Shown in pieces: positions 15,063 through 24,265 of a DNA stretch of 64,000 bases. Position 1 is the first letter of the stretch, and the number at the start of each line of letters is the position of its first letter. The DNA comes from Novipirellula sp052161655 (GTDB lineage: Bacteria; Planctomycetota; Planctomycetia; Pirellulales; Pirellulaceae): the NCBI RefSeq assembly GCF_052161655.1, contig NZ_CP197418.1, forward strand, positions 6,696,001 to 6,760,000. Reading direction: 5' to 3'. The position numbers and the translations under genes were made by a program. The notes beneath the pieces were generated by a model that was not told where the DNA came from, made no database searches, and was given only the letters and a program-made list of their open reading frames with translations.

Positions 15063-15716
15063 TCAATAATCAATGCGTTCATCAGCGCCATTGAAGCGGG
15101 CGTCATATGCAATCTGAGCCAAGTAGTCTTTCAATGCGACCACTTCGTTGGAGTCAAGTTTATCTTGAATCGACTCAACCGATTCACGCATCAGATCAAC
15201 CATCCGCTGGACTTTTAGATAGTCCGCACGACGGTAGGTATGCCCAGGGCTACTACGTTTTGCTAACGTTTCTTCGATCGGTTTTCGGTAAGGCTTCAGT
15301 GCATCATGATCCAGCGGCCTTGGCCAATAAACCTGCCCGGTTTGACGATCAATCTGGTTTTTGGACAATCGATCTGGCGCCGCCTGTTTAGCCAATCGCC
15401 GTGCCTTCTCGTCATCAATCGTGCCCCTTGCGTTGGGCTGCGATTCGTCTCGCAGCTCTCTCAACTCGTAATATTGCTCGACACTCTCTTCTCGATTTTG
15501 CAAACGCAGCTCGAGAGCTCTTTGCAACTGCACCGCAGACATCGATTGCAGCAACGCTCCTTTGCCGAGCCCGCGGGCATAGTCACCGCTGGACTCTAGA
15601 ATATCCCCTTGTGCAGTCGAAGCACCATCATCATAGCCAAACAGCCCGTCATCGGCGAAAGTCGGCCCCGCGATGAGAAGTGCTAACGCAATGGGGGTCA
15701 GTCGTAAAACTCGCAT
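15063..15716 (-). CDS. Exported hypothetical protein
   Basis: A 217-residue protein with a signal peptide (RLTPIALALLIAGPTFA, cleavage before DDG). The mature part is helical and charged with no known domain (LQRALELRLQNREESVEQYY, DYLKVQRMVDLMRESVESI). Segments such as TGQVYWPRPLDHDALKPYR suggest a planctomycete-specific family. The start at 15716 matches the signal peptide. It lies alone, with about 200 bases on each side. Confidence 0.68.
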   Translation of the reverse strand: MRVLRLTPIALALLIAGPTFADDGLFGYDDGASTAQGDILESSGDYARGLGKGALLQSMSAVQLQRALELRLQNREESVEQYYELRELRDESQPNARGTIDDEKARRLAKQAAPDRLSKNQIDRQTGQVYWPRPLDHDALKPYRKPIEETLAKRSSPGHTYRRADYLKVQRMVDLMRESVESIQDKLDSNEVVALKDYLAQIAYDARFNGADERIDY

Positions 15717-15915
15717 GATCGGGACTCGCAAAATTGGGTGAAATTGCAAACAAACCGCAGCGAGCGGCACGTGAGAATTTTGAAAACACAATTCTCACAC
15801 AGCTCACTCACCGCTAACAAATACGATTCAAAGCAAACCGCGTTCCAGCAGAGGAACGACAATGTCGTTTCCAACCGTCAGCGGCTTTATTTGAAGAAAT
15901 GCGTTACATCGATCG

Positions 15916-16398
15916 TTACATCGATACTGCGGCATTGATCGAAGCATCCTTTTCAGGCCTATCGCCCTGCAAGTACGCCTTGCCCGCTTTGACAAGGTAC
16001 TTCAATCCGGTCAATCCCGCGTTATCCCAGTACTCGCCGCGAGTCGGTTCGACTCGAAGCAGAACAAGCGACGGACTCGTTTTGCCCTCGGGGAACCAGA
16101 CCTTCCAAGCTTCGTTCCACAATTCGTCGATTTTTGCCTGATCATCAACGGCGTGTGCCTTGCCCGACAACGATACGAACTTGCTCGATCCCTGCATGGT
16201 CACGGCAACGTCTTCATCGAGCATCAGATCGGCGACTTTTCCAGAGTTTCGATCTGTTACAAACCACAAATCTCCGTCATCTTCCACTTGAGCCACCGCC
16301 ATCGGACGAGCCGTCAACGCACCGTTGACTGCTCGCGTGACCAGCATGGCTTGATCGAAATCGTCGATAAGTTCGATTAGTTTTTTATGTATGTCCAT
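15916..16398 (-). CDS. Pyridoxamine-5'-phosphate-oxidase-family (general stress GsiF/GSP26-like) protein
   Basis: A 160-residue FMN-binding split-barrel protein of the general-stress-protein-26 type. Visible features are AMLVTRAVNGALTARPMAVA, the strand DGDLWFVTDRNSGKVADL, VAVTMQGSSKFVSLSGKA, then KVWFPEGKTSPSLVLLRVEP and a TRGEYWDN motif. These proteins bind flavin and are stress-related; the substrate is unknown. ATG 16398 (MDIHKKL) is chosen because the upstream in-frame extension has no similarity. It is followed on the same strand by no close partner, the DJ-1/PfpI gene being upstream. Confidence 0.87.
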   Translation of the reverse strand: MDIHKKLIELIDDFDQAMLVTRAVNGALTARPMAVAQVEDDGDLWFVTDRNSGKVADLMLDEDVAVTMQGSSKFVSLSGKAHAVDDQAKIDELWNEAWKVWFPEGKTSPSLVLLRVEPTRGEYWDNAGLTGLKYLVKAGKAYLQGDRPEKDASINAAVSM

Positions 16399-16480
16399 TG
16401 AATTATGTTTACTCTTTTCTGAAGGGTGCATTTGTTTGTTTTGCCCAATTATTGGCGGAATTGAGTGCCGCCTGATCGCC

Positions 16481-17050
16481 TTACGACACCGTTTGTTTGG
16501 CGTGCTTGCCTTCGGCAAACTCTTCGATCGCCTTGTCACAAAAAGCGGGCAAGTCATCGGGGTTACGACTGGTCACCAGCCCTTCGTCGCAAACACACTC
16601 TTCGTCAACCCAATTTGCACCGGCGTTTTTGAGGTCCGTTTTTAGACTGGGCCACGATGTCACTCGGCGTCCGCGAACCACATCTGCTTCGATCAGCGTC
16701 CAAGGGCCATGGCAAATCGCAGCGACCGATTTATGTTGCTTGAAGAAATCGCGGATGAAGCTGACGGAATCGTCACACATTCGCAGTGCATCGGGGTTGG
16801 CCACACCGCCCGGTAAAACCAGTCCATCAAAGTCTTCGGCAGAAACGGAGTCAACTGCCTTATCCACCTTAAAGGTGTCCGCTTTCTCGTCGTGGTTCAT
16901 CCCCTGGATCTTGCCCGTCTTCGGCGACACCAACACGACCTCAGCGCCTGCGTCCTTGATGGCTTCCCACGGCTTGGTGAGTTCAACTTGTTCAAAACCA
17001 TCGGTGGCGAGAAACGCGATACGTTTACCGTTAAGTGTCTGTTTGCTCAT
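16481..17050 (-). CDS. DJ-1/PfpI family protein
   Basis: A 189-residue class-I glutamine-amidotransferase-like protein of the PfpI/YhbO type. It has FLATDGFEQVELTKPWEAI with the conserved Glu, FDGLVLPGGVANPDALR, and the nucleophile elbow AAICHGPWTLIEA with Cys and His. Family members act as deglycases, glyoxalases or stress chaperones in the cytoplasm. It sits upstream of the PNPOx-like gene (82 bp gap), consistent with a small stress operon on the minus strand. Confidence 0.92.
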   Translation of the reverse strand: MSKQTLNGKRIAFLATDGFEQVELTKPWEAIKDAGAEVVLVSPKTGKIQGMNHDEKADTFKVDKAVDSVSAEDFDGLVLPGGVANPDALRMCDDSVSFIRDFFKQHKSVAAICHGPWTLIEADVVRGRRVTSWPSLKTDLKNAGANWVDEECVCDEGLVTSRNPDDLPAFCDKAIEEFAEGKHAKQTVS

Positions 17051-17419
17051 TGCTATCTCCGTGTCGAGTTGAAATTTTCATTTGTAGCCCGCTCAGGGGC
17101 CAACAAATTGGGATGCAGATTGCATGCCGAGAAACCCAAAACCAAAATCCGATAGAGCAACCGAGTGAAAGCAGATACACTCTAAGTAGCCGCGAGCCAT
17201 ACCTCAGCCTGACCGCGAACCAACCAATCTGACCGGTTTCCTGCCAGCCAATACAAGTCATCAACAATCGAGTGCCAAGGGGGGCGAACTTGCACCCTCA
17301 CTATGCCAACGTGGAGTGGATTTTCGCTCCTAAACATGGACCAATTCGTCGGAGCCGATCGACGTCGACCTCTACAACTTTCAACAGACCCGCTAAACTC
17401 TGGCGGGAGATTATTTACT
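17051..17419. other. Divergent intergenic region
   Basis: About 370 bases between the minus-strand DJ-1/PfpI gene and the plus-strand hybrid kinase. I see no gene, strong hairpin or repeat in it; it should hold both promoters. Confidence 0.5.
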
Positions 17420-20400
17420 ATGAAGCAAAGCGACCGATCGGACTTAGATTCCGTCATTGCTGACTTGCAACGCGAACTCACAATAACTCGCCTGGATCTT
17501 GAACAGTCGATCCAGGACATGGAAGCGACTAATGAGAAGTTGCGGGCTTCCAACGAAGAGCTGCAGGTGATGAATGAGGAGTTGCAGTCAGCCAATCGAG
17601 AGTTGCATGCGAGTCAAGAGCAACTGGCCACGCGTGAAGCCCAGTTGCGGACGATAACGGACGCCATTCCGCCAGCCTTTGCTTTTGTCGATCGAGACCT
17701 GCGGTACCGCTTTTCCAATGCCGCCCACGCTGCACAATGGCAACGACCGATTGAAGAGATCGTTGGCAAAAAGGTGATTGAGGTGATCGGCGCTGAGATT
17801 TACGAGACCATCGAACCCTATTTGTTCGATGCGTTCAGCGGAATCCAAAAAACCTACGAGTTGCAACTGACATTACCTGGCGTCCGCGGAAAACGGATCA
17901 AGGAGGTGACCTATGTTCCACAGAAAAACCCCGATGGCAGCATTGGTGGCTGCCATGTCGTATTGACGGACGTCACTGAACGAAAACGCACGGAGCGGGA
18001 ATTACGAGAATCACGTCGCGAGCTCGCCGTGGGTGTCGAAGTGGCCAAACTAGGGCTGGGGCATGTCGATTTTCGCAAAAACTGTGTCGCACTGACTGCT
18101 GAAGCCGCCGCAATGTATGGCATTAGCGACAAGGCAATCACGATCACGCGAGATGAATTTCACTCGACCTATCATCCCGCAGACCGTGATGAAATTATTC
18201 AGCGAGTTCAAGCCTGCCTCGAGTCGGATGGGGATGGCCATTGCGACCTCGAACATCGAATTAGATTGCCCAGTGGTGAAGTTCGCTGGATCAACGCGAG
18301 AAAACAGGTTTCGTTCGATTGCTCTGCCGAGCCTCCCACTCCCGTCACGGCGATTTTGGCGGCACAAGACATTACCGATCGCAAACGCGCTGAGCTAAAC
18401 CTCGCCTTTCTTTCCCATTTGCAGTCGCAACTCAATGCGACTTCTTCGGTTTCCGACCTAATGCGACTGGCAACCAGAGAAACAGCCGATTACCTCGGTT
18501 TATCAAGTTGCTTGTTGGTTGAATTCGACGAGATTGCAAAATACGCTGATATCGTCTGCGAGTATCGTCACGACTCGCGACCATCGATGTTGGGCAAGCA
18601 CTTGGTAAAGGATTTCCATTCGCAGGCCGAGCGAAAGAAACTTCTTGCCGGGCGACAGTTTTACCTTGATGATACACAACACCGCGAACAAGATCCAAAG
18701 ATCGCGAATCATTTCCGGTCGTTCCAGATTGGTGCGTTTTGCAATTCGGCCTACGTGACCGAACAGCGTATTCGCTTTGTCGTCTCGGCATTGAAATCCC
18801 ACGCCTACGCATGGCGTCGCGATGAATTGGATTTGTTGCAGGACATTGCCAATCGTGTCTGTGTCCGCATCGAGCGCGCCCGAGCCGAGACCGAATTGGC
18901 GGACCGGGAAAACCATCTCCGGCGAGTGATCGACAATACGGTTGCATTCATCGGCGTCCTGGATCGCGAGGGCAACTTGCTCGAAGCCAACGAGACCGCA
19001 TTGCATGCAGCCCAACTGCAACGCGACGATGTGGTTGGCAAACCGTTTTGGGAATGTCATTGGTGGAATTACGACGACGCAGTGGCGACTCAGTTACGAG
19101 ACGAGTTTGCTCGCGTGATCAACGGAGAAACCATTCGCCACGACGTCGTCATTCGTATCGGCAAAGATGATCGAACGACGATCGATTTTATGTTAGCCCC
19201 CGTCCGCGATGCGGATGGAAATATCACCCATGTCATTCCTTCGGGCGTGGACATCAAGGATCGCAAGGCAGCGGAGGATCTGGTCCGGCAAAACGCAGAG
19301 CAATTGGCCGACAAACAAGCGAAACTGATCGCATTGATTGCGGACTACGAACGCGCCGAGAGCAAACTGCAAGTGTTGTTCGACAACGGCTATTACTACA
19401 CCGGCATTATTGAACTCGACGGGACAACCACCGACATCAACGAGATTGCGCTGCGCCAACTCGGTGCATCCCGAGAAGAGACAATCAATCGACACTTCTG
19501 GGATTCCCCATGGTGGGGAAACAACGAAGAAGTGAAACAAAAGCTCCGCGACGGTTTGCGGTTGTCGACGGCGGGCGAGGTCTATCGCGAAGACTTGCCG
19601 TTTTGGTTACCCGATGGGACGGAGCGGATCACCGACTTCATATTTACACCCGCACGGGACCAACATGGCGAGGTGGTATTTGTCGTTGCCAATGGTAGCG
19701 ACGTCACCGACGTGCGACGCGGGCAAGAGGAACTGCGAAAACGCGAACAGCATTTAAAATTGTCGCTTCAAGCGGGACGTTTGGGTACGTGGGAATGGGA
19801 TCCCAGCACGGACCAAATCAAATGGTCCGAAGAATTGCAATCCATTTTTGGGATGAGCGAAACGCGGCAAGACATCTTGTTTGACGACATCTTGCAAATC
19901 GTCCATCCCGACGATCGCGTCGAAGCCGCCCACCACTTGAAATCCGCAGTCAAAGGCGACGAATCATCGTATCGTTTTGATTGCCGCATCGTCCGTGAAG
20001 ACAACGGCAAAACCAGCTGGGTCGAAAATCTGGGCCTGATCTCTCGCAACAAATCGGGCGTCGCCAAACTGGTTACCAGCATCACACGCGATGTGACCGA
20101 GCGCAAACAATCGGAATTGGCACTGGCCGAAGGCAAAGAACGACTGACGATGGCCTTGCGTGCCGGTGGCATGGCCGTCTGGGAATGGAGCGAGGAAGGT
20201 GCGTTTTGGGAAGATTCGATGTATGAGTTGCTCGGATTGTCACCCGATTGCGAGCGAAACGCCAGGACGATGATGAAAATGATTCATCCCGATGACCTCG
20301 AACACATCAGCCATGCTTGGCGTCAAACGGTCATGGGCAACACAAATCTCGACGAAGAATTTCGTGTCATTCGTTCCGATGGTACGGTACGTTGGATCGC

Positions 20401-21679
20401 GGGAGTTGGCCAACAAGTGCATAACAGCAACGGCGAGCCGAAGCGAATTCTTGGACTCATTTGGGACATTACCGATCAACATGAATTGCAGGAATCGCTG
20501 CAAGAAGCTCGGGCGCAGGCGGAGGCAGCGAGTGATTCAAAAAGTGAATTCCTAGCAAACATGAGCCATGAAATCCGCACCCCGATGACTGCCATACTTG
20601 GCTACACTGATTTGATCGCCGACCAGATCGATCACCCCGAGGCGCTAGAGCATGTGCGTACGATCCGTCGCAACGGAGACTTTTTGCTCGACATCATCAA
20701 TGACATTTTGGATCTGTCGAAAATCGAAGCTGGCAAACTCGAAATCGCCCCCGAGCCCTTTTCCCCCAACCATCTGATCGAAGATGTTCGCTCGATCATG
20801 GAGGTGCGAGCAATCGAAGGTGGGCTGACGCTCGACGTCCAATACGAAGGCAGAATCCCATCCGAAGTGACCTCGGATCCGAAGCGTCTAAAACAAATCC
20901 TGATCAATCTGGTAGGCAACGCAATCAAGTTTACTCCGAGCGGAGAGGTGCGATTGCGGATTAGCTATAACGCCGATGAGCAACGGATGCGAATCGATAT
21001 TGTCGACACTGGCATCGGCATGAAACCCGAGCAACAGGCGAAATTGTTCAAGCCATTCACACAGGGTGATTCAAGCGTCACGCGTCACTTTGGCGGAACG
21101 GGGCTTGGGTTGGCAATTAGTCAGCGGTTGGCCAAGATGCTCGGCGGTACGATTGCCGTAGACAGCACCGAAGGTCAAGGCAGCACCTTCTCGCTGACCA
21201 TTGCGACCGGTGATGTTCACGGGGTACCGATGATCGAGCCGATGGCGCTGACTCAGCCGAGCTCCGAAAATGAACCGGACCAATGCATCTCGTTGGATTG
21301 TGCTATTTTGGTGGTGGATGATCGTCGTGATATACGGTTCTTAAGCAAAACGTTGTTGTCCAAGGCCGGAGCTCGAGTCGACGAAGCCGAGGACGGTGAG
21401 GTTGCGATCAAACGCGTCGAAGCGGCAATCGAACAAGGTGAACCGTACGATTTGATCCTGCTCGACATGCAAATGCCCAAACTCGATGGCTACCAAACAG
21501 CCGAGCGTCTGCGACGAATGGGATTTGCGGGGCCCATCATTGCACTTACCGCCGACGCGATGCAGGGCGACATGAATCGCTGTATTGAACAAGGCTGCAA
21601 CGACTATCTTAGTAAACCGATTAATAAAACAATCATGCTACAGATGGTGAGCCGGTATGTTGGTTCGCTGTCGAAATAA
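17420..21679 (+). CDS. Multi-PAS/GAF hybrid sensor histidine kinase
   Basis: A 1419-residue soluble hybrid kinase. The N-terminal coiled coil (EKLRASNEELQVMNEELQ) is followed by several PAS/PAC modules (TDVTERKRTE, AQDITDRKRAE, SGVDIKDRKAAE, ITRDVTERKQSE, IWDITDQHELQ mark their ends). A GAF domain lies around residues 330-500. The HisKA dimerisation helix has H1050 (ANMSHEIRTPMT), the ATPase N, G1 and G2 boxes follow (NLVGNAIKFT, DTGIGM, GTGLGLAIS), and a C-terminal receiver carries D1349 (LILLDMQMPKLDG). No membrane segment, so it senses intracellular cues. ATG 17420 follows a clear GGCGGGAG. An Hpt protein would be needed downstream; one is at 50934-51293. Confidence 0.93.
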   Translation: MKQSDRSDLDSVIADLQRELTITRLDLEQSIQDMEATNEKLRASNEELQVMNEELQSANRELHASQEQLATREAQLRTITDAIPPAFAFVDRDLRYRFSNAAHAAQWQRPIEEIVGKKVIEVIGAEIYETIEPYLFDAFSGIQKTYELQLTLPGVRGKRIKEVTYVPQKNPDGSIGGCHVVLTDVTERKRTERELRESRRELAVGVEVAKLGLGHVDFRKNCVALTAEAAAMYGISDKAITITRDEFHSTYHPADRDEIIQRVQACLESDGDGHCDLEHRIRLPSGEVRWINARKQVSFDCSAEPPTPVTAILAAQDITDRKRAELNLAFLSHLQSQLNATSSVSDLMRLATRETADYLGLSSCLLVEFDEIAKYADIVCEYRHDSRPSMLGKHLVKDFHSQAERKKLLAGRQFYLDDTQHREQDPKIANHFRSFQIGAFCNSAYVTEQRIRFVVSALKSHAYAWRRDELDLLQDIANRVCVRIERARAETELADRENHLRRVIDNTVAFIGVLDREGNLLEANETALHAAQLQRDDVVGKPFWECHWWNYDDAVATQLRDEFARVINGETIRHDVVIRIGKDDRTTIDFMLAPVRDADGNITHVIPSGVDIKDRKAAEDLVRQNAEQLADKQAKLIALIADYERAESKLQVLFDNGYYYTGIIELDGTTTDINEIALRQLGASREETINRHFWDSPWWGNNEEVKQKLRDGLRLSTAGEVYREDLPFWLPDGTERITDFIFTPARDQHGEVVFVVANGSDVTDVRRGQEELRKREQHLKLSLQAGRLGTWEWDPSTDQIKWSEELQSIFGMSETRQDILFDDILQIVHPDDRVEAAHHLKSAVKGDESSYRFDCRIVREDNGKTSWVENLGLISRNKSGVAKLVTSITRDVTERKQSELALAEGKERLTMALRAGGMAVWEWSEEGAFWEDSMYELLGLSPDCERNARTMMKMIHPDDLEHISHAWRQTVMGNTNLDEEFRVIRSDGTVRWIAGVGQQVHNSNGEPKRILGLIWDITDQHELQESLQEARAQAEAASDSKSEFLANMSHEIRTPMTAILGYTDLIADQIDHPEALEHVRTIRRNGDFLLDIINDILDLSKIEAGKLEIAPEPFSPNHLIEDVRSIMEVRAIEGGLTLDVQYEGRIPSEVTSDPKRLKQILINLVGNAIKFTPSGEVRLRISYNADEQRMRIDIVDTGIGMKPEQQAKLFKPFTQGDSSVTRHFGGTGLGLAISQRLAKMLGGTIAVDSTEGQGSTFSLTIATGDVHGVPMIEPMALTQPSSENEPDQCISLDCAILVVDDRRDIRFLSKTLLSKAGARVDEAEDGEVAIKRVEAAIEQGEPYDLILLDMQMPKLDGYQTAERLRRMGFAGPIIALTADAMQGDMNRCIEQGCNDYLSKPINKTIMLQMVSRYVGSLSK

Positions 21680-21774
21680 TTGACTTTGCCCCTATTTGAG
21701 CTCGCTTCGCGGTTCGAAGTATTTTGCATGGACACCAAGTGAAGGAAACTGATTCGATTCGCCGCCCGCAACGG

Positions 21775-24021
21775 ATGGCTGAACCGTTTGCCGTAGCCGC
21801 AGTGGTCATTTTGCTGGTGATCACGGGGTTCGTCACTTTCCACAACACACGGCGATTGCGCGCTCACACGGGTTTGGTCGAGCATTCCTACAAAATACTG
21901 AGCGTGTTGGACCGGATCGAATCGACGGTCAAATCGGCCGAAACCAGCCAGCGTGGTTTTTTAATCACAGGACAAGAAGAATATTTGGAGCCGTATTACG
22001 AGTCGATCACGGCCATTGATGGACTAATGCACGATTTGGCGACGATTACCGAGTCGGACCCTATCCGGCATGCAAAAATCGCTCCTCTACAAGTTTTGAT
22101 CGACCAGAAACTCGAAGAACTCTCAGGGACGCTGGACGTGCGTCGCCAGGCAGGGTTTGAAACCGCACAAACTTTGGTGGCAACGAATATTGGCAAACGG
22201 ACGATGGATACGATCCATCAACAGATGACCGATTTTCGTCGAACCGAGGAGAGCTCGATTGCGAAACGCGAGCAAGTTGCAGCGACCACTTATTGGACCG
22301 CGTTGGCAACCGGATTATTGTCGACGGTGGCGGGACTGGTTCTGGTCGTCGGCGTGCTGTATCTCGTCCAGCACAATCGGCATCGCGCCGAAAAATATGC
22401 GATTGCGTTGAAGGTCGAACGGAACCGACTGCAACAAACGCTCGATCGCGCCGGGCAATTGGAATCGGAAAACGCAAAAATGGACCAGTATCTACGGACA
22501 TTTCTGGAGCAGATCGAAGACTATGCGATATTTGCGATGGACGCCGATTGTCGAGCCACCACGTGGAATCGGGGAGTATTGAAGGTGCTCGGATTCGACG
22601 AAGCTGACTTTCTCGGCAAAGACATTCGCGAGCTGATCTTTACCCCCGAAGCCATTGCGATGGGAATTCCCGATTCAGAGTTTGCAACGGCGGCAACGCA
22701 AGGCAGCGCAAGTGACGACCGCTGGATGATGCGTGCAGGCGGAGAACGATTCTGGGCGTCCGGAATCAGCAGCGTCGTAAAAGACAAGAACGATAACGTT
22801 GTTGGCTACAGCAAAGTGATGCGTGACTTGACCGAACGCAAACATGACGAAGACCAACTTGCGGAACTCGCTGCGCGTCTATCGGAAGCCGATCGTCGCA
22901 AGAATGAATTTCTTGCCACACTTGCTCACGAGTTGCGGAATCCGCTCGCACCGATCAAAAACGCGATTCAGTTGATGAGTTTGTCCGAGTTGCCTGCGGA
23001 TACCGAAGAATTGCGGCAAACAATGGCACGACAAGTCGAACAATTAATCCGTTTGATCGACGACCTGCTGGACGTATCACGTATTGGGCGAGGCAAAATC
23101 CAGCTCAACAAAGAAGTCACCAATTTGCGTGATGTCATCAATGCCGCGGTCGAAGCATCGAGCACGTTCATTAACGAAAAGGATCAACATCTAAAGCTAG
23201 ATCTCGGTGATCAAGATGTGTTTGTACATGCTGACGCGACGCGAATGACACAAGTGGTTTGCAACCTGTTGAACAACTCGTCTCGATATAGCGACAGCGA
23301 TTGCACAATCAATCTCGCATTGTCAGTGCAATCCAATGAAGGCGAACTCGAATCGGCTGTGATTGTGGTGAGCGACAATGGGGTCGGCATCTCGACGGAC
23401 CGAATTGACGAAATTTTCCAAATGTTTGCCCAAGTAGATGATTCGCTACAGCGAGGAAGTGCCGGCTTGGGCATCGGGCTGACGTTGGTCAAAACATTAG
23501 TGGAAATGCACGGTGGCAGCGTGGTCGCAGAAAGTGAAGGGATCGGGCTAGGGAGCGTCTTCAAGGTTCGCATTCCGCTTTGTGATCCCGCCGACGCGAA
23601 GACGCCAAAGACCGATGTTGCCGCGCCCATGGCCGTGACCCGACCATTTAAGGTTTTGGTTGTCGAAGACATGAAGGCGCTGCGCACGATCATGGCACGG
23701 TTGCTGGTCAAACTCGGGCACGAAGTGGAAGTGGCCGAAGACGGACTCGCTGCCCTGGAATGCTTGAGCCAATCGATTCCTGACGTTATTTTCTCCGATA
23801 TCTCAATGCCGGGTATGACGGGATACGATCTGGCTCGCAAGCTGCGTGAACGTCCTGCGACCGCAGACATTTATTTGGTTGCCATGACCGGATATGGCCA
23901 ATCCGCCGACCGAAAACAGGCACGCGACTCGGGGTTCGATGAACACATGATCAAGCCTGTCGACATCACAAAACTTCAATCCCTATTTCAACGGATGGCC
24001 CAACGCGAAGCCTCGGAATAA
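21775..24021 (+). CDS. Membrane CHASE3-PAS hybrid histidine kinase
   Basis: A 748-residue inner-membrane sensor kinase. The first membrane helix (FAVAAVVILLVITGFVTF) is followed by a CHASE3-type extracytoplasmic helical domain (VKSAETSQRGFLITGQEEYL is its signature), a second membrane helix (LATGLLSTVAGLVLVVGVLY) and a PAS domain. HisKA has H385 (LAHELRNPLAP), the ATPase boxes are NLLNNSSRYS, DNGVGIS and AGLGIGLTLV, and a receiver carries D675 (VIFSDISMPGMTG). The frame is open to TTG 21724; ATG 21775 starts just before the first helix. It lies 95 bases after the first hybrid kinase and may be co-transcribed. Confidence 0.92.
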   Translation: MAEPFAVAAVVILLVITGFVTFHNTRRLRAHTGLVEHSYKILSVLDRIESTVKSAETSQRGFLITGQEEYLEPYYESITAIDGLMHDLATITESDPIRHAKIAPLQVLIDQKLEELSGTLDVRRQAGFETAQTLVATNIGKRTMDTIHQQMTDFRRTEESSIAKREQVAATTYWTALATGLLSTVAGLVLVVGVLYLVQHNRHRAEKYAIALKVERNRLQQTLDRAGQLESENAKMDQYLRTFLEQIEDYAIFAMDADCRATTWNRGVLKVLGFDEADFLGKDIRELIFTPEAIAMGIPDSEFATAATQGSASDDRWMMRAGGERFWASGISSVVKDKNDNVVGYSKVMRDLTERKHDEDQLAELAARLSEADRRKNEFLATLAHELRNPLAPIKNAIQLMSLSELPADTEELRQTMARQVEQLIRLIDDLLDVSRIGRGKIQLNKEVTNLRDVINAAVEASSTFINEKDQHLKLDLGDQDVFVHADATRMTQVVCNLLNNSSRYSDSDCTINLALSVQSNEGELESAVIVVSDNGVGISTDRIDEIFQMFAQVDDSLQRGSAGLGIGLTLVKTLVEMHGGSVVAESEGIGLGSVFKVRIPLCDPADAKTPKTDVAAPMAVTRPFKVLVVEDMKALRTIMARLLVKLGHEVEVAEDGLAALECLSQSIPDVIFSDISMPGMTGYDLARKLRERPATADIYLVAMTGYGQSADRKQARDSGFDEHMIKPVDITKLQSLFQRMAQREASE

Positions 24022-24265
24022 CCGCGAAGCCTGGGGATCTCGAAATAAGGCCGAGCTGTAATTCATATCGAACTCAAAAATCGAGGCAATGCGTCAGCGT
24101 GCCTCTTCCAACCTTTCTTCTTTATCTAGTCAACGCAAGTCGGTGAGACACGAGTCGGCGGGGAGGCCGAAATGGCACAAAACTTGCTAATAGGCTGCTT
24201 AATTTGAACTTTTTGGTAGTGAAGACCTATATCGTCTTCCTCGAATCGGTCTGCTTACTGTTGCT

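Noticed and set aside
14852..15112. 86-codon minus-strand frame between small stress genes
   Set aside because: No ribosome binding site or family features; it overlaps both neighbours.
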